Source: Paraburkholderia guartelaensis (GTDB lineage Bacteria > Pseudomonadota > Gammaproteobacteria > Burkholderiales > Burkholderiaceae). Taken from it: a stretch of 64,000 bases of DNA. The position numbers and the translations under genes are program-made. The notes under the pieces are model-generated. The model was given only the letters and a program-made list of their open reading frames with translations. It ran no database searches and was not told the origin of the DNA. Positions 44,096 through 52,802 of this stretch are shown piece after piece; the stretch's first letter is position 1; each line of letters opens with the position of its first letter. The stretch lies in the NCBI RefSeq assembly GCF_004353905.1, contig NZ_SMOD01000002.1, positions 124,001 to 188,000 on the forward strand, written 5' to 3'.

Positions 44096-44295
44096 TGCTT
44101 CGCCGGGACCGTGACGATTTCGTCCTCGTCCATGATCCACGCGTTCAGCTGCGTGCCCGCCTTGATGCCCTCGACGACCGCGACACCAACCGTGTCCTTC
44201 GCCTCGTGCAGCACGATGTGGATCGTCCTGCGCGCCGGATCGGCATGGGCCGCCGTTGAATCAGCCTGCTGTGCTGCTTGAGCTGCCTGGCTCAT
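43945..44295 (-). CDS. suyA: (R)-sulfolactate sulfo-lyase small subunit (SuyA, SAF domain)
   Basis: A 116-residue protein: a 22-residue Ala/Gln-rich tail ([20 protein letters not shown]) followed by a SAF domain almost identical to the paralogue at 36950. The ATG at 44295 is chosen over an in-frame GTG at 44319 because GGAGA stands directly upstream. It is the first gene of the suyA-suyB-dctA-slcC-comC operon and diverges from the GntR gene. The N-terminal extension is absent from the paralogue. Confidence 0.9.
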   Translation of the reverse strand: MSQAAQAAQQADSTAAHADPARRTIHIVLHEAKDTVGVAVVEGIKAGTQLNAWIMDEDEIVTVPAKQDIPIGHKVALKDMAVGDTVYKYGVDIGKVVAPIKAGEHAHVHNIKTKRW

Positions 44296-44378
44296 CTGAG
44301 TGTCTCCAGTTTTGTTCACGGGGGGTCTGGCGCGTGGCCATGCTGCGCATCATAGACAGCTCATTCATCCATGTCAAC

Positions 44379-44393
44379 CATATCATCTATATG
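44379..44393. promoter_or_regulatory. Operator candidate between suyA and the GntR gene
   Basis: CATAT-CATCT-ATATG is a perfect five-base inverted repeat, extended imperfectly to AACCATAT...ATATGTGTT. It lies in AT-rich DNA about 84 bp from the suyA start and 70 bp from the GntR start, the expected place for a HutC-type repressor to control both. Confidence 0.5.
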
Positions 44394-44462
44394 TGTTGGA
44401 TCAGCCAGATGAAGTAAAATCGCGTCAAAGTCCGGAACGTACAAGGAAGGGGGAACACCGCC

Positions 44463-45248
44463 ATGAACACGCTGAAGAACGGCGCCGCCCACGCGGCGGG
44501 CGCGGCAAGCACGCCCGTCATCGGGGGAACGCGATACAAGGAAGTGAAAAACGGGATCCTCGCCGCGTTGTCGGCGAAGGAATGGAAAGGCGGCGAGGCG
44601 ATACCGTCAGAGAAGCGCCTGTCCGAGCGTTTTGGCGTGTCGATCGGGACGCTGCGCAAGGCGATCGACGAACTCGTGGCGGACAACATTCTGGTGCGCC
44701 ATCAGGGACTCGGCACGTTCGTCGCGCAACACCAGCGCGATCGCTATTTCTTCCGATTTTTCCGGGTCGTGCGCCAGGACGGCGAGAAGAGCTACCCCAC
44801 GGTGAGTCTCGTGTCGTTCACGAAGGCCAAGGCGACGCGGGAAGTCGCCGCGATTCTCGGCATCGAACCGAACGCGCGGGTTTTCTCGTTCGTGAACCGG
44901 CTGGCGCTGCATGGCGAGACGGTCATGATCGACAGCATCACCGTTGCAGAGGAGCGTTTCGCGGGACTGACCGAAGCCGCGTTGCGCGAGCGGCCCAGCA
45001 CGCTTTACAACTTCTACCAGGACGCGTTCCACATCAACGTGGTCGGCACCGAAGAACGGCTGCGCGTCGCGACGGCCAACGAGATCGAGAGTGAGCTACT
45101 CGAAGTGGCGCCAGGCACGCCGTTGCTCGAAGTTCGGCGCATCGCGTACTCGTATCATCAGGAACCCGTCGAGCTTCGCATCTCGCACGTGAACACGGCG
45201 CGCTACGAATACGTCGGTCCTTCCGCTTCACACGAAGAGCCGCTCTAA
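44463..45248 (+). CDS. GntR/HutC-family transcriptional regulator
   Basis: A 261-residue regulator with a winged helix-turn-helix at about residues 25-88 (YKEVKNGILAALSAKEWKGG, IPSEKRLSERFGVSIGTLRKA, GLGTFVA) and a UTRA ligand-binding domain at about 110-250. HutC-type proteins are usually repressors released by a pathway metabolite. Being divergent from suyA, it is the likely specific regulator of the sulfolactate operon, sensing sulfolactate or sulfopyruvate; ligand not shown. Confidence 0.88.
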   Translation: MNTLKNGAAHAAGAASTPVIGGTRYKEVKNGILAALSAKEWKGGEAIPSEKRLSERFGVSIGTLRKAIDELVADNILVRHQGLGTFVAQHQRDRYFFRFFRVVRQDGEKSYPTVSLVSFTKAKATREVAAILGIEPNARVFSFVNRLALHGETVMIDSITVAEERFAGLTEAALRERPSTLYNFYQDAFHINVVGTEERLRVATANEIESELLEVAPGTPLLEVRRIAYSYHQEPVELRISHVNTARYEYVGPSASHEEPL

Positions 45249-45303
45249 AGGCCCAGGTCTTTCACACTCCCGCTGCGCTCGCCCATTGGACGAACGCAGC
45301 GGA

Positions 45304-46854
45304 TCAGGCGGCGACGTGAAACACGCTCACCGTTCTTTCGAGCAGCCTCGCCTGATCCTGCATGGATTGCGCCGCCGCCGACGCCTGCTCCACGAGCGCC
45401 GCGTTTTGCTGCGTCGCTTCGTCGATCTGGCTGATCGCACGGTTGACTTGCTCGATGCCCTCCGTCTGCTCGTGGGTGGCGGCCGAAATCTCGGCCATGA
45501 TGCCGGTCACGCGCCCCACGCTCTCGACGATTTCCGACATCGTCGAACCGGCGCGCGCCACCAGTGCGCTGCCCGTATCGACTCTCGAAACCGAGTCGTC
45601 GATCAGCGCCTTGATTTCCTTGGCGGCAGCCGCGGAGCGCTGCGCGAGACTGCGAACCTCGGAGGCCACCACAGCGAAGCCGCGCCCCTGCTCGCCGGCG
45701 CGCGCCGCCTCGACGGCCGCGTTAAGCGCAAGAATGTTGGTCTGGAAGGCGATACCGTCGATCACGCCGATGATGTCGACGATCTTGCGCGACGACTCGT
45801 TGATTGACTTCATCGTGTCCACGACTTCGGAGACCACCGCGCCGCCCCGGCCTGCCGCTTCCGACGCGGACGCCGCGAGGTCGTTCGCATGCTGGGCGTT
45901 CGAGGCGCTCTGCTGCACCGTCGACGTGAGTTCTTCCATGGACGCAGCCGTCTCCTGCAGCGACGCGGCCTGCTGCTCCGTACGCGACGACAGATCGAGA
46001 TTGCCCGCAGCAATCTGCTTCGAAGCCGTGCTGACCGACGCGGTCGACGCCAGCACGGTGCCGATCACGCCAACGAGGCTCTCCTGCATGCGCTTCGCCG
46101 CCGAGGCAAGCATGCCGATTTCGTTGTGGCCGTGTTCGCCGATGCGCGCAGTCAGGTCGCCCTGGGCGACGCGGTCCAGGTGCTCGCCCAACACTTGCAA
46201 TGGCTTCTGAACGACGCGCGACAGCGCACGGCGCGCGGCCACCGCGACCAGCACGGTAACAGCGAGGCACACCGCAATCATGATCTGGAGGAACGACGTC
46301 GTGTCATTCGCGGCCTCTTTTGCGGCATGGCCGCGTTTGGTGGCGCGCTTGACGAACTTGTCCATCTCGTCGTTGAACGCGCGCGAAGCCGCGATGCTTT
46401 CGATCGCGCTGATGTGATTGAAGGTGGCCATGTCGTTGGCCGCGAGCGCCTTCTGTTCATTGCGCACGCAATCGTTCAGCGCGTTGTAGGTTTCGACGAT
46501 GCGTTGGGCGAGTGCCTGGTCGTCCGGGTCGGAGCGTGGAATCTTCGCGAACGCCTCGATGCGCGCCTGGCCCTGTGCCAGCCGGGCGTCGACGGTCTCC
46601 GTCAAATTCTTGGCCGCCGCGGTTTGGCCGATCTGCGCTGCACTCTGTGCGGCCGAGATCGACACACGGGCGCGTTGCGTGGCGGCAAACGCCTCGGTCA
46701 CCTCGGTCACTTCGACGGTCGCCTGGCTCATCGCCTCGACAGAGGCAGCAGTCTCACGCACCCCCTTGAGCGCCATGAGGTTACTGACTCCGATCAAGAC
46801 GACCAGCAGCGTCAGCACTGCGGTCAGGATAGTACTGATCCGAAATTTGCCCAC
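45304..46854 (-). CDS. Methyl-accepting chemotaxis protein
   Basis: A 516-residue MCP: N-terminal membrane helix ([25 protein letters not shown]), a four-helix-bundle periplasmic sensor of about 150 residues, a second membrane helix ([17 protein letters not shown]), a HAMP domain and the signalling domain with the hairpin [41 protein letters not shown]. The GTG at 46854 behind GGGGACAG is preferred; a TTG at 46866 would add four residues. No C-terminal NWETF tether is present. It follows the sulfolactate regulator convergently, so a link to sulfonate chemotaxis is possible but unsupported. Confidence 0.92.
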   Translation of the reverse strand: MGKFRISTILTAVLTLLVVLIGVSNLMALKGVRETAASVEAMSQATVEVTEVTEAFAATQRARVSISAAQSAAQIGQTAAAKNLTETVDARLAQGQARIEAFAKIPRSDPDDQALAQRIVETYNALNDCVRNEQKALAANDMATFNHISAIESIAASRAFNDEMDKFVKRATKRGHAAKEAANDTTSFLQIMIAVCLAVTVLVAVAARRALSRVVQKPLQVLGEHLDRVAQGDLTARIGEHGHNEIGMLASAAKRMQESLVGVIGTVLASTASVSTASKQIAAGNLDLSSRTEQQAASLQETAASMEELTSTVQQSASNAQHANDLAASASEAAGRGGAVVSEVVDTMKSINESSRKIVDIIGVIDGIAFQTNILALNAAVEAARAGEQGRGFAVVASEVRSLAQRSAAAAKEIKALIDDSVSRVDTGSALVARAGSTMSEIVESVGRVTGIMAEISAATHEQTEGIEQVNRAISQIDEATQQNAALVEQASAAAQSMQDQARLLERTVSVFHVAA

Positions 46855-47131
46855 TTCTGTCCCCAAATGTCAGCTTTCTTGTGACTGCGGGTAGTCGCGC
46901 GGTGGGTGATACCGCTGCGACTACGACCGGCATATCGGCATGAAGCTCACGACACTTGAGGATCTTTTGCGGACCTGACAGAAGTGAAAACTGGCACCTG
47001 CCCAAGAAAGGATTCTGTCAACTTGCGCAACATCGCCGCTAGGACAAGCCACGATTTGGCGCTCGCCAACTCTCCTGATCGATGCCAGGAAAATACTCAG
47101 GACACCTTTAGGTATGCAACAGCGGCCGGAA

Positions 47132-47764
47132 TCAGTAGCGCGCGAGCTGGCTGCCGTTGACCTGCACGCGGTCGCCGGGGCGCAGGTCGCCGGGCGTCGG
47201 CACGTTGAACGCGCGGGTTGAGCCGTCGCTGAGTTGCACGTCGATCTGGAATCCTGCGGGCTGGCCCATCTGCTGGCCGATCTGGTTGCCTGCATAGGCG
47301 CCGCCGAGCGCGCCGATGACGGTCGCGGCGTCGCGGCCGTGACCACCGCCGACCTGATTGCCGAGCACGCCGCCAACCAGCGCACCGACCACGGTTCCGG
47401 CGATCCCCGAAGCACCCGTGGCGTTGCTCAACGGCCGGATGCCCGAGATCGTGCCGTACTGCGTGCCGTATTGGTTGCCATTTTGGTTGCCGTATTGCGG
47501 GTTGTACTGCGCGCCGTACTGACCGTTGTTTTGCGTGTCATACGGCTGTTGCGGCGCAGGCGGCGGCGCGTAGGCGGGTTGCTGCACGGTGCCCGGTTGC
47601 GCGTAAGCGGGCTGACTATATGCAGATGCCGCAGGTGCCGCATATTGGCCCTGGTAACTTTGCTGCGCGCCGTAAGGCGAGTAGCCCGGCGCAACGCACG
47701 CGGACAACGAAAGACTTGCCGCAGCGACAAGCGCGGCGGTGAGGGCGGACCTGGTAGAGAGCAT
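47132..47764 (-). CDS. Glycine-zipper outer-membrane lipoprotein (SlyB/Pcp-like)
   Basis: A 210-residue lipoprotein with signal peptide and lipobox LSLSACVAP (Cys at about 23). The mature N-terminus is Pro/Gln/Tyr-rich and repetitive (QYGAQYNPQYGNQNGNQYGT), followed by a glycine-zipper segment (GIAGTVVGALVGGVLGNQVGGG, VIGALGGAYAGNQIGQQMG) and a C-terminal beta domain (DVQLSDGSTRAFNV, LRPGDRVQV). Such proteins insert in the outer membrane and affect envelope integrity. The ATG at 47764 is set by the signal peptide. Confidence 0.88.
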   Translation of the reverse strand: MLSTRSALTAALVAAASLSLSACVAPGYSPYGAQQSYQGQYAAPAASAYSQPAYAQPGTVQQPAYAPPPAPQQPYDTQNNGQYGAQYNPQYGNQNGNQYGTQYGTISGIRPLSNATGASGIAGTVVGALVGGVLGNQVGGGHGRDAATVIGALGGAYAGNQIGQQMGQPAGFQIDVQLSDGSTRAFNVPTPGDLRPGDRVQVNGSQLARY

Positions 47765-47986
47765 GGACGTCACGGTGGGTTCGCATTGCCGCCGCTGCGG
47801 GCACGACAAGCATGAGGAGAATGGCGATTGATTGCGCGGCAGTATACGGAAAGCCCGCCCGGACGTCCGCTGCGCGCGGGTAACAACGTGTAAAGTTCGT
47901 TGCCGGGTGAATGGCGGCGCGCCGCGCGCGGCGGCGGCAGCATCCACCCGTTGGAGTCAATCAGGCGCCTGATTCCCCGAAAACGA

Positions 47987-48286
47987 TCAATGCAGGGTGT
48001 GGACGATGCCGATGGCCTCGTCATCCGCCTCATCGGACGCGGCTTGATCAATGATCGCGCACCGGAAATCGAACTTGACGCGCAGGATCGCCGATTCGAC
48101 ACGTGCGTCGCCGCGATAGCCCCTCAGGCGAGTATCGATCGCCTCCTCGACGGCGAGAATCGCCTTCTCGATGCTCTCCGGATCCTCGCTATCGAATCCG
48201 ACCTCGACCTCGATGCTCTCCAGCAGGTTCAACGCGGTTGCAATGTCTTCGGAAGCGACGAACAGCGTCTCGGCGTTCTCTCTCAT
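47987..48286 (-). CDS. Hypothetical acidic protein, 99 residues
   Basis: Starts at 48286 behind GGGGAGGG, a good ribosome site. The protein is acidic and helical (IATALNLLESIEVEVGFDSEDP, IEKAILAVEEAIDTRL), ending in a His-containing tail. No membrane segment or family recognised. Transcribed alone, away from the 62-residue gene at 48536. Confidence 0.7.
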   Translation of the reverse strand: MRENAETLFVASEDIATALNLLESIEVEVGFDSEDPESIEKAILAVEEAIDTRLRGYRGDARVESAILRVKFDFRCAIIDQAASDEADDEAIGIVHTLH

Positions 48287-48535
48287 GTACCCTCCCCGTT
48301 GGATTGTCCAGCTCTACAGACAGCTGCGAGTTGCACGCCTATCGTTGCACATCCGGAACAAACCTGCCGGCGACGAAGGCCGATGTTGGGTTCGAAACAA
48401 CGGTGGGGTTGCCGTCCATCGTGAAGCGAATAGAATCGAAGGTTCCAGCCGATAGCGTAGAGGCAATCGGCCCGCCGATCGGCGCGGGTTTGACCTGCTA
48501 GACTGGAAGTTCCCCCACAACCCATGGAGGGAAAC

Positions 48536-48724
48536 ATGACGACTGTCTACGTGGTGAAGACCGGTGAGCAGTACCTCTGCTGCGCAGAGGACGGCGATAT
48601 CGGCATGGCGCCGGAAATTGCCGGGGCCAAGTCCTTTCTCTCACACGAGGAAGCGGAAAAGGCGGCCAACGAGCACGCGGACCCCGGATACGAAATCGTG
48701 GCCGTCAGCGTCGCCATACACTAA
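48536..48724 (+). CDS. Hypothetical small protein, 62 residues
   Basis: Starts at 48536 behind GGAGGG. Sequence begins MTTVYVVKTGEQYLCCAEDG and continues with an acidic helix (LSHEEAEKAANEHADPGYEI). Short, soluble, with an adjacent cysteine pair. No family recognised, but ribosome site and codon pattern support translation. Confidence 0.7.
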   Translation: MTTVYVVKTGEQYLCCAEDGDIGMAPEIAGAKSFLSHEEAEKAANEHADPGYEIVAVSVAIH

Positions 48725-48786
48725 CTCGAAGCTTGCCGCTGGGCGCCCAACGAGCGTGGGCACTGGCGGCGAAGGCTCTTCAACAT

Positions 48787-49827
48787 CTACTTACTGGAAC
48801 TTGCCAGTGAGCGAACCGATCCGGCGAGGAAATCCAGGATGACCTCGTTCACCTCGTCCGGACGCTCTTGCTGCACCCAATGACCCGCTTTCGCGATGAG
48901 AGGCTTCTTCCAGAGGTTGGGAACGTTGACTTCCAGGGCGTCGTAGTCCTTCGCTGCCATCTTCACGACGCCGTCTAACTCTCCCGCGAGAAAGAGCGTC
49001 GGCTGCATGATCCGGGCGCCGTCGAGGAAGCTGGTCAGCGCCCAGTTTCGATCGATATTCCGATACCAGTTGATGGGCCCGCGAAACCCGCTTCGCTCGA
49101 ACTGATCGACGAAATATTGCAGATCCGTGTCGGTCAGCCATGGCGGAAGCTCGTCGGGTATCGTGAGGTTGTCCACGAGTCGAGTCGATTTGGGAAAGAT
49201 CGCGAAATTGGCCGGCTGTCCTTTCACCACCGGGTCTCCCGACGCCGTGTACAGAATGCCGAGCATCGAACGGCGGACATCTTCTTCCAGTTCGCGCTCG
49301 GCGCGCCCCGGCAACTGAAAATAGTCCTGATAGAAGTGGCACTCCTGCGTGAGCTGCGCAAAGCGCACCGATGGACGCACTGGGCGTCTCGGCATGTAAG
49401 GAACGCTCAGCAGGCCGAGAACGGGAAACAGGTCGGGACGCAGCAACGCGGCGTAAGCGGCGACGGCTGCACCCCAGTCATGCCCGATCAGGATCGCCTG
49501 CTCTTCGCCGAGCGCCTTGACGAGGCCGACCAGGTCGCCGACCAGATTCAGAATATCGTAAGCCTCGATCGATTCCGGGGCATCGGTGAGCCCGTATCCG
49601 CGCTGGTCCGGCGCAACCGCGCGATAGCCTGCGGCCGCGAGCGCGTCTATCTGCCAGCGCCACACGTACCATGACTCCGGCCAGCCGTGACAGAGCAGCA
49701 CGAGCGGGCCCGAGCCTTTCTCGACATAGTGCATGCGGATGCCGTTCACATACGCGAACTTCTCTTGCAGCCCGTTGATCATGGAGTCGACCTCGTCTCG
49801 AACGATGGGGAAACGCGTGGCGCTCAT
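48787..49827 (-). CDS. Alpha/beta hydrolase, epoxide hydrolase-like
   Basis: A 346-residue hydrolase from the ATG at 49827; an internal ATG at 49782 would give 331 residues, closer to the family norm. Epoxide-hydrolase features: LVLLCHGWPESWYVWRWQI (HGWP oxyanion motif), RGYGLTDAP, the nucleophile Asp in GHDWGAAVAA, cap-domain tyrosines and the catalytic His in AGHWVQQERPDEV. It converts epoxides to diols or acts on related esters. It lies 40 bp or so downstream of the cox run on the same strand but is probably not part of CO oxidation. Confidence 0.85.
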   Translation of the reverse strand: MSATRFPIVRDEVDSMINGLQEKFAYVNGIRMHYVEKGSGPLVLLCHGWPESWYVWRWQIDALAAAGYRAVAPDQRGYGLTDAPESIEAYDILNLVGDLVGLVKALGEEQAILIGHDWGAAVAAYAALLRPDLFPVLGLLSVPYMPRRPVRPSVRFAQLTQECHFYQDYFQLPGRAERELEEDVRRSMLGILYTASGDPVVKGQPANFAIFPKSTRLVDNLTIPDELPPWLTDTDLQYFVDQFERSGFRGPINWYRNIDRNWALTSFLDGARIMQPTLFLAGELDGVVKMAAKDYDALEVNVPNLWKKPLIAKAGHWVQQERPDEVNEVILDFLAGSVRSLASSSK

Positions 49828-49870
49828 TATGCTTGAACCACACCCGTCGTTTTGAGAGTGAGCCGGGACA

Positions 49871-50500
49871 TCAAGGATCGACGCGTGCCGTGCGGCCCTC
49901 CACGCGCGCAATAACGCTCAGGTAATCGGCGGGGGTATCCATGTCGATGCAAAAGCGATCGTGCGCCGCCTCGTGGAGAAACACCTCGCCGCCACGCTCG
50001 GCGATCAGCTTGCGGCAGCCCGGATTCACGCGGCCACCCACGACCTCGGGGCAATAGCTCGAAGCAAACACGACAGGATTGCCGCGTGCGCCGTCGAACA
50101 TCGGCACGAGGATCGAACCGTACGGCATCGTCGCGTAGGCCTCGATCAGCTCGCGATAGTCGGCCGCTTCAAGGAGCACCTGATCGGCGAGGCAGATCAT
50201 CACGGCGTCGCACGGCGCCTGCAGCGCGGCAACGCCGCTCGCGACCGACGTCATCTGTCCTTCACGGAAGCTCGGGTTGCTCTGGAAGCGCACGTCGAGG
50301 CCGTCGAGCGCTTCGAACACCGCCCGGCCATTGAATCCGGTCACGACGACAACCTCCTCGGGTCGTGCCGCAACGATCGCGCGCACGACGCGCCGCACGG
50401 CAGGCTCGCCGCCCACCGGCAGCAACAGCTTGTGACGCCCCTCCATGCGCGCGGACAGGCCCGCCGCGAGCACGACTGCCGAAAACGTCACGCCGCTCAT
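49871..50500 (-). CDS. MobA/MocA-like nucleotidyltransferase (molybdenum cofactor cytidylylation)
   Basis: A 209-residue NTP transferase with the N-terminal nucleotide motif VVLAAGLSARMEGRHKLLLPVGG and the LADQVLL and DMDTPADYL segments. MocA converts molybdopterin cofactor to the cytosine dinucleotide form needed by xanthine-oxidase-family enzymes, including CO dehydrogenase. The ATG at 50500 overlaps the coxF stop by 4 bp and has GGGGAGG upstream, so it is the last gene of the cox operon. That context favours MocA over MobA. Confidence 0.86.
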   Translation of the reverse strand: MSGVTFSAVVLAAGLSARMEGRHKLLLPVGGEPAVRRVVRAIVAARPEEVVVVTGFNGRAVFEALDGLDVRFQSNPSFREGQMTSVASGVAALQAPCDAVMICLADQVLLEAADYRELIEAYATMPYGSILVPMFDGARGNPVVFASSYCPEVVGGRVNPGCRKLIAERGGEVFLHEAAHDRFCIDMDTPADYLSVIARVEGRTARVDP

Positions 50501-51603
50501 CGCCCCTCCCCGGGGAGATCGTCCGGGCGAGCGGCAGCACCGGGGGCGGCGTGCAGATAGCGCTCGGGGTCGCGCTCGAACTCGGACTTGCAGCAGTCGC
50601 AGCAGAAGTACACCTTGCGTCCGCCATAGTCGACAACGTGTTTCGCCTTCGCAATCTCGACGCTCATACCGCACACGGGGTTCACGTAGCACCCCGCCTG
50701 CGCCTCTGCCACGGGCGCGCCGAGCGCCTCGCACGGCGGCAATGGCGGTACGGTTTCCGTGGCGATCGCGGCCCGCGGCGCCACGGCCTGCGTGCGCGCC
50801 GCCGCCTCGGCCGCTTCGTCTATCTCGTGCCGCAGCGCGACGAGTCCCGCCACGGCGCCCAGTGCAATCTCCTGCGGCGTGTGGGCATGGATCGCCGGCC
50901 CCGCCGGTGCGTGCAGCGCCGCGAGCCGGGCTTCGTCGATGCCGCGCAGGCGCATCGCTGCGCGCAGCCGCTCGGCCTTCCTGTGACTCGCGATCAGCAG
51001 CACCGCCGCCGCCGCGCTGCGCAGCGCGGCTTCGAGCGCATCCTCGTCGCGCTCGCCTTGGGTGGCGATCAGCACGAACGACGTACCGGCGCGATCCAGC
51101 GCGGCGGCGTCGAAGCCCGGCTGCCCGGCGCGCGCCACGTCGGCCGCGAGGCTCGCGCGAAAGCCGACGCGCCGTGCGAGCACACACGCTTCCTGCGCCG
51201 CGGGCGTGGCGCCGAGCACAGCCACGAGTGGCGCGGGCACGGTGGGCTGGATGAAAAGCTCCAGCGCGCCGTTGCTAGCACACGGCATCGCATGTGCCTC
51301 GACTTCGGCCTCGGCTGGCGCCGGCTCGTTGCTGATCCGCACACGCCGTGGCTGCCCCGTGCGGATCGACTCTCGCGCGGCCTCGATGACGATCGTCCGC
51401 GAGCAGCCCCCGCCGACCCAGCCATGCAGCGCGCCACTGGCCTCCACCAGCGCCTGGGCGCCGACGTGCGTCGAGGTTGGCGGCGCCGCACGGATCACGG
51501 TGACGACCGCGAACGGTGAGCCCGCATCGATCAGCCGCTGCTCGAGCTGCAGCAGATCCGCGGCGTCCGGAAGGGTCTCGCTCGATTCGGCATGGACATT
51601 CAT
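50497..51603 (-). CDS. coxF: CoxF-like XdhC-family maturation protein fused to a YHS domain
   Basis: A 368-residue protein. The N-terminal two thirds is XdhC/CoxF-like (FAVVTVIRAAPPTSTHVGAQ, GWVGGGCSRTIVIEAA, HTPQEIALGAVAGLVALRHE), proteins that bind and sulfurate or insert the molybdenum cofactor. The last about 50 residues form a YHS domain (NPVCGMSVEI, VDYGGRKVYFCCDCCKSEFERDPERYL), a small metal-binding module with four cysteines. The ATG at 51603 overlaps the coxE stop by 4 bp. Confidence 0.88.
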   Translation of the reverse strand: MNVHAESSETLPDAADLLQLEQRLIDAGSPFAVVTVIRAAPPTSTHVGAQALVEASGALHGWVGGGCSRTIVIEAARESIRTGQPRRVRISNEPAPAEAEVEAHAMPCASNGALELFIQPTVPAPLVAVLGATPAAQEACVLARRVGFRASLAADVARAGQPGFDAAALDRAGTSFVLIATQGERDEDALEAALRSAAAAVLLIASHRKAERLRAAMRLRGIDEARLAALHAPAGPAIHAHTPQEIALGAVAGLVALRHEIDEAAEAAARTQAVAPRAAIATETVPPLPPCEALGAPVAEAQAGCYVNPVCGMSVEIAKAKHVVDYGGRKVYFCCDCCKSEFERDPERYLHAAPGAAARPDDLPGEGR

Positions 51604-52802
51604 TGCAACGCCTCGAGAATTTGAGGAAAGATCCGTTCGAGACCCGCGAGGTCGCGGGCCCCGGCAAACAGGTCGAGATGCGGCAACGCGGCCTGCATGC
51701 CCGCGCTGACTGGCACAAATCCCGGACGATCGGCGAGCGGGTTGAGCCAGACAAGCGAATGGCAGCGCCGCCGGATCGCGGCCAACGATTCGCCGAGCTG
51801 TGCCACGTCTCCCGCGTCGTAGCCGTCGCTGACGATCACGACCGCGGTACGCGAATGCAGCAAACGCGGCGCGTAGTGCGCATTGAAGCCGGCGAGGCTC
51901 TCGCCGATCCGCGTCCCGCCGGCCCAGCCCTCCGAGATGAGGTGCAGGCGCTCCTGGGCGCGCCGCGGATCGGGGTCGCGCAAGGCTTCGTCGACGCAAA
52001 CGAGCCGCGTATGGAAGACGAAGCTGTGGACGTCGGGCAAACGCCCGCTCAGCACGCGCGCGAGCCGCAGGAAAAAGAAGCTGTAGAGGCTCATCGAGCG
52101 GCTCACGTCGAGCAGCAAAACGATGCGCGGACGCTGCCGGCGCTTGCGCCGCCAGCCGAGTTCGACCGGCAGCCCGCCGCGCGACACGCTGCGGCGCAGG
52201 GTCCAGTGCAGATCGAGCGTGCGCCCGAGGCTTGCGCGTTGCTCGCGGCGCATCTCGATGCCGCGCAGGCGCTGGGCGAAGCGGCGAATCGCGGCGTCGA
52301 TGGCGAAGAGTTCGTCGCGATCGTTCAGGTGGCGCAAATCCGCGTGCGCCAGCGACTCGCTCAGCGTGGCACCTTCGTTCGCGGCTGCCCCCTCCTGTGC
52401 CGCGCCGTTGCCGCTGCCTGCGAGCGAAATCGGCGTGCCGTCGCTCGCATCGGACGGCCCGCTGGCCGCGTCGTCACGCGCAAGCGGCCCGGCGCCGCCG
52501 GCACGGGTTTCGGCGAGCTTGCGCCGGTTCGGCGCGAGGAAGTACGCGTCGAACAGTTCGTCGAAGCGCCGCCATTCCTGCGCGCGCGAGCACAGCAGCG
52601 CACGCAGGCTCCAGCGCAGCACGTCGCGCTCTGTCTGGCCCATGCGTTGCACCACCTCGAGCATTGCAGCAACGTCCGCGCTCGTCACACCGAACGCGTT
52701 CGCGCGCAGCCAGCCCGCGAAGCCCGCATAGCGCGCGACAAGGCGATCGGCGAGATCGTGCGGCGCCGCGCGAGGCACCGTACTGTCGATGCCGGTCAGC
52801 AT
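51600..52802 (-). CDS. coxE: CoxE-like VWA-domain protein
   Basis: A 400-residue protein with a C-terminal von Willebrand A domain. The MIDAS motif is DVSRSMS, with GGTRIGES and VSDGYDAGD supplying the other metal ligands. CoxE works with the MoxR ATPase CoxD to sulfurate the Mo-Cu centre of CoxL in the cytoplasm. It overlaps coxD by 7 bp and coxF by 4 bp. The middle is a low-complexity Ala/Gly/Asp linker (GGAGPLARDDAASGPSDASD). Confidence 0.9.
   Translation of the reverse strand: MLTGIDSTVPRAAPHDLADRLVARYAGFAGWLRANAFGVTSADVAAMLEVVQRMGQTERDVLRWSLRALLCSRAQEWRRFDELFDAYFLAPNRRKLAETRAGGAGPLARDDAASGPSDASDGTPISLAGSGNGAAQEGAAANEGATLSESLAHADLRHLNDRDELFAIDAAIRRFAQRLRGIEMRREQRASLGRTLDLHWTLRRSVSRGGLPVELGWRRKRRQRPRIVLLLDVSRSMSLYSFFFLRLARVLSGRLPDVHSFVFHTRLVCVDEALRDPDPRRAQERLHLISEGWAGGTRIGESLAGFNAHYAPRLLHSRTAVVIVSDGYDAGDVAQLGESLAAIRRRCHSLVWLNPLADRPGFVPVSAGMQAALPHLDLFAGARDLAGLERIFPQILEALQ

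Noticed and set aside
45272..45303. CCGCTGCG...CGCAGCGG as a terminator between the GntR and MCP genes
   Set aside because: Loop of about 16 bases and no T-run; too weak to call.
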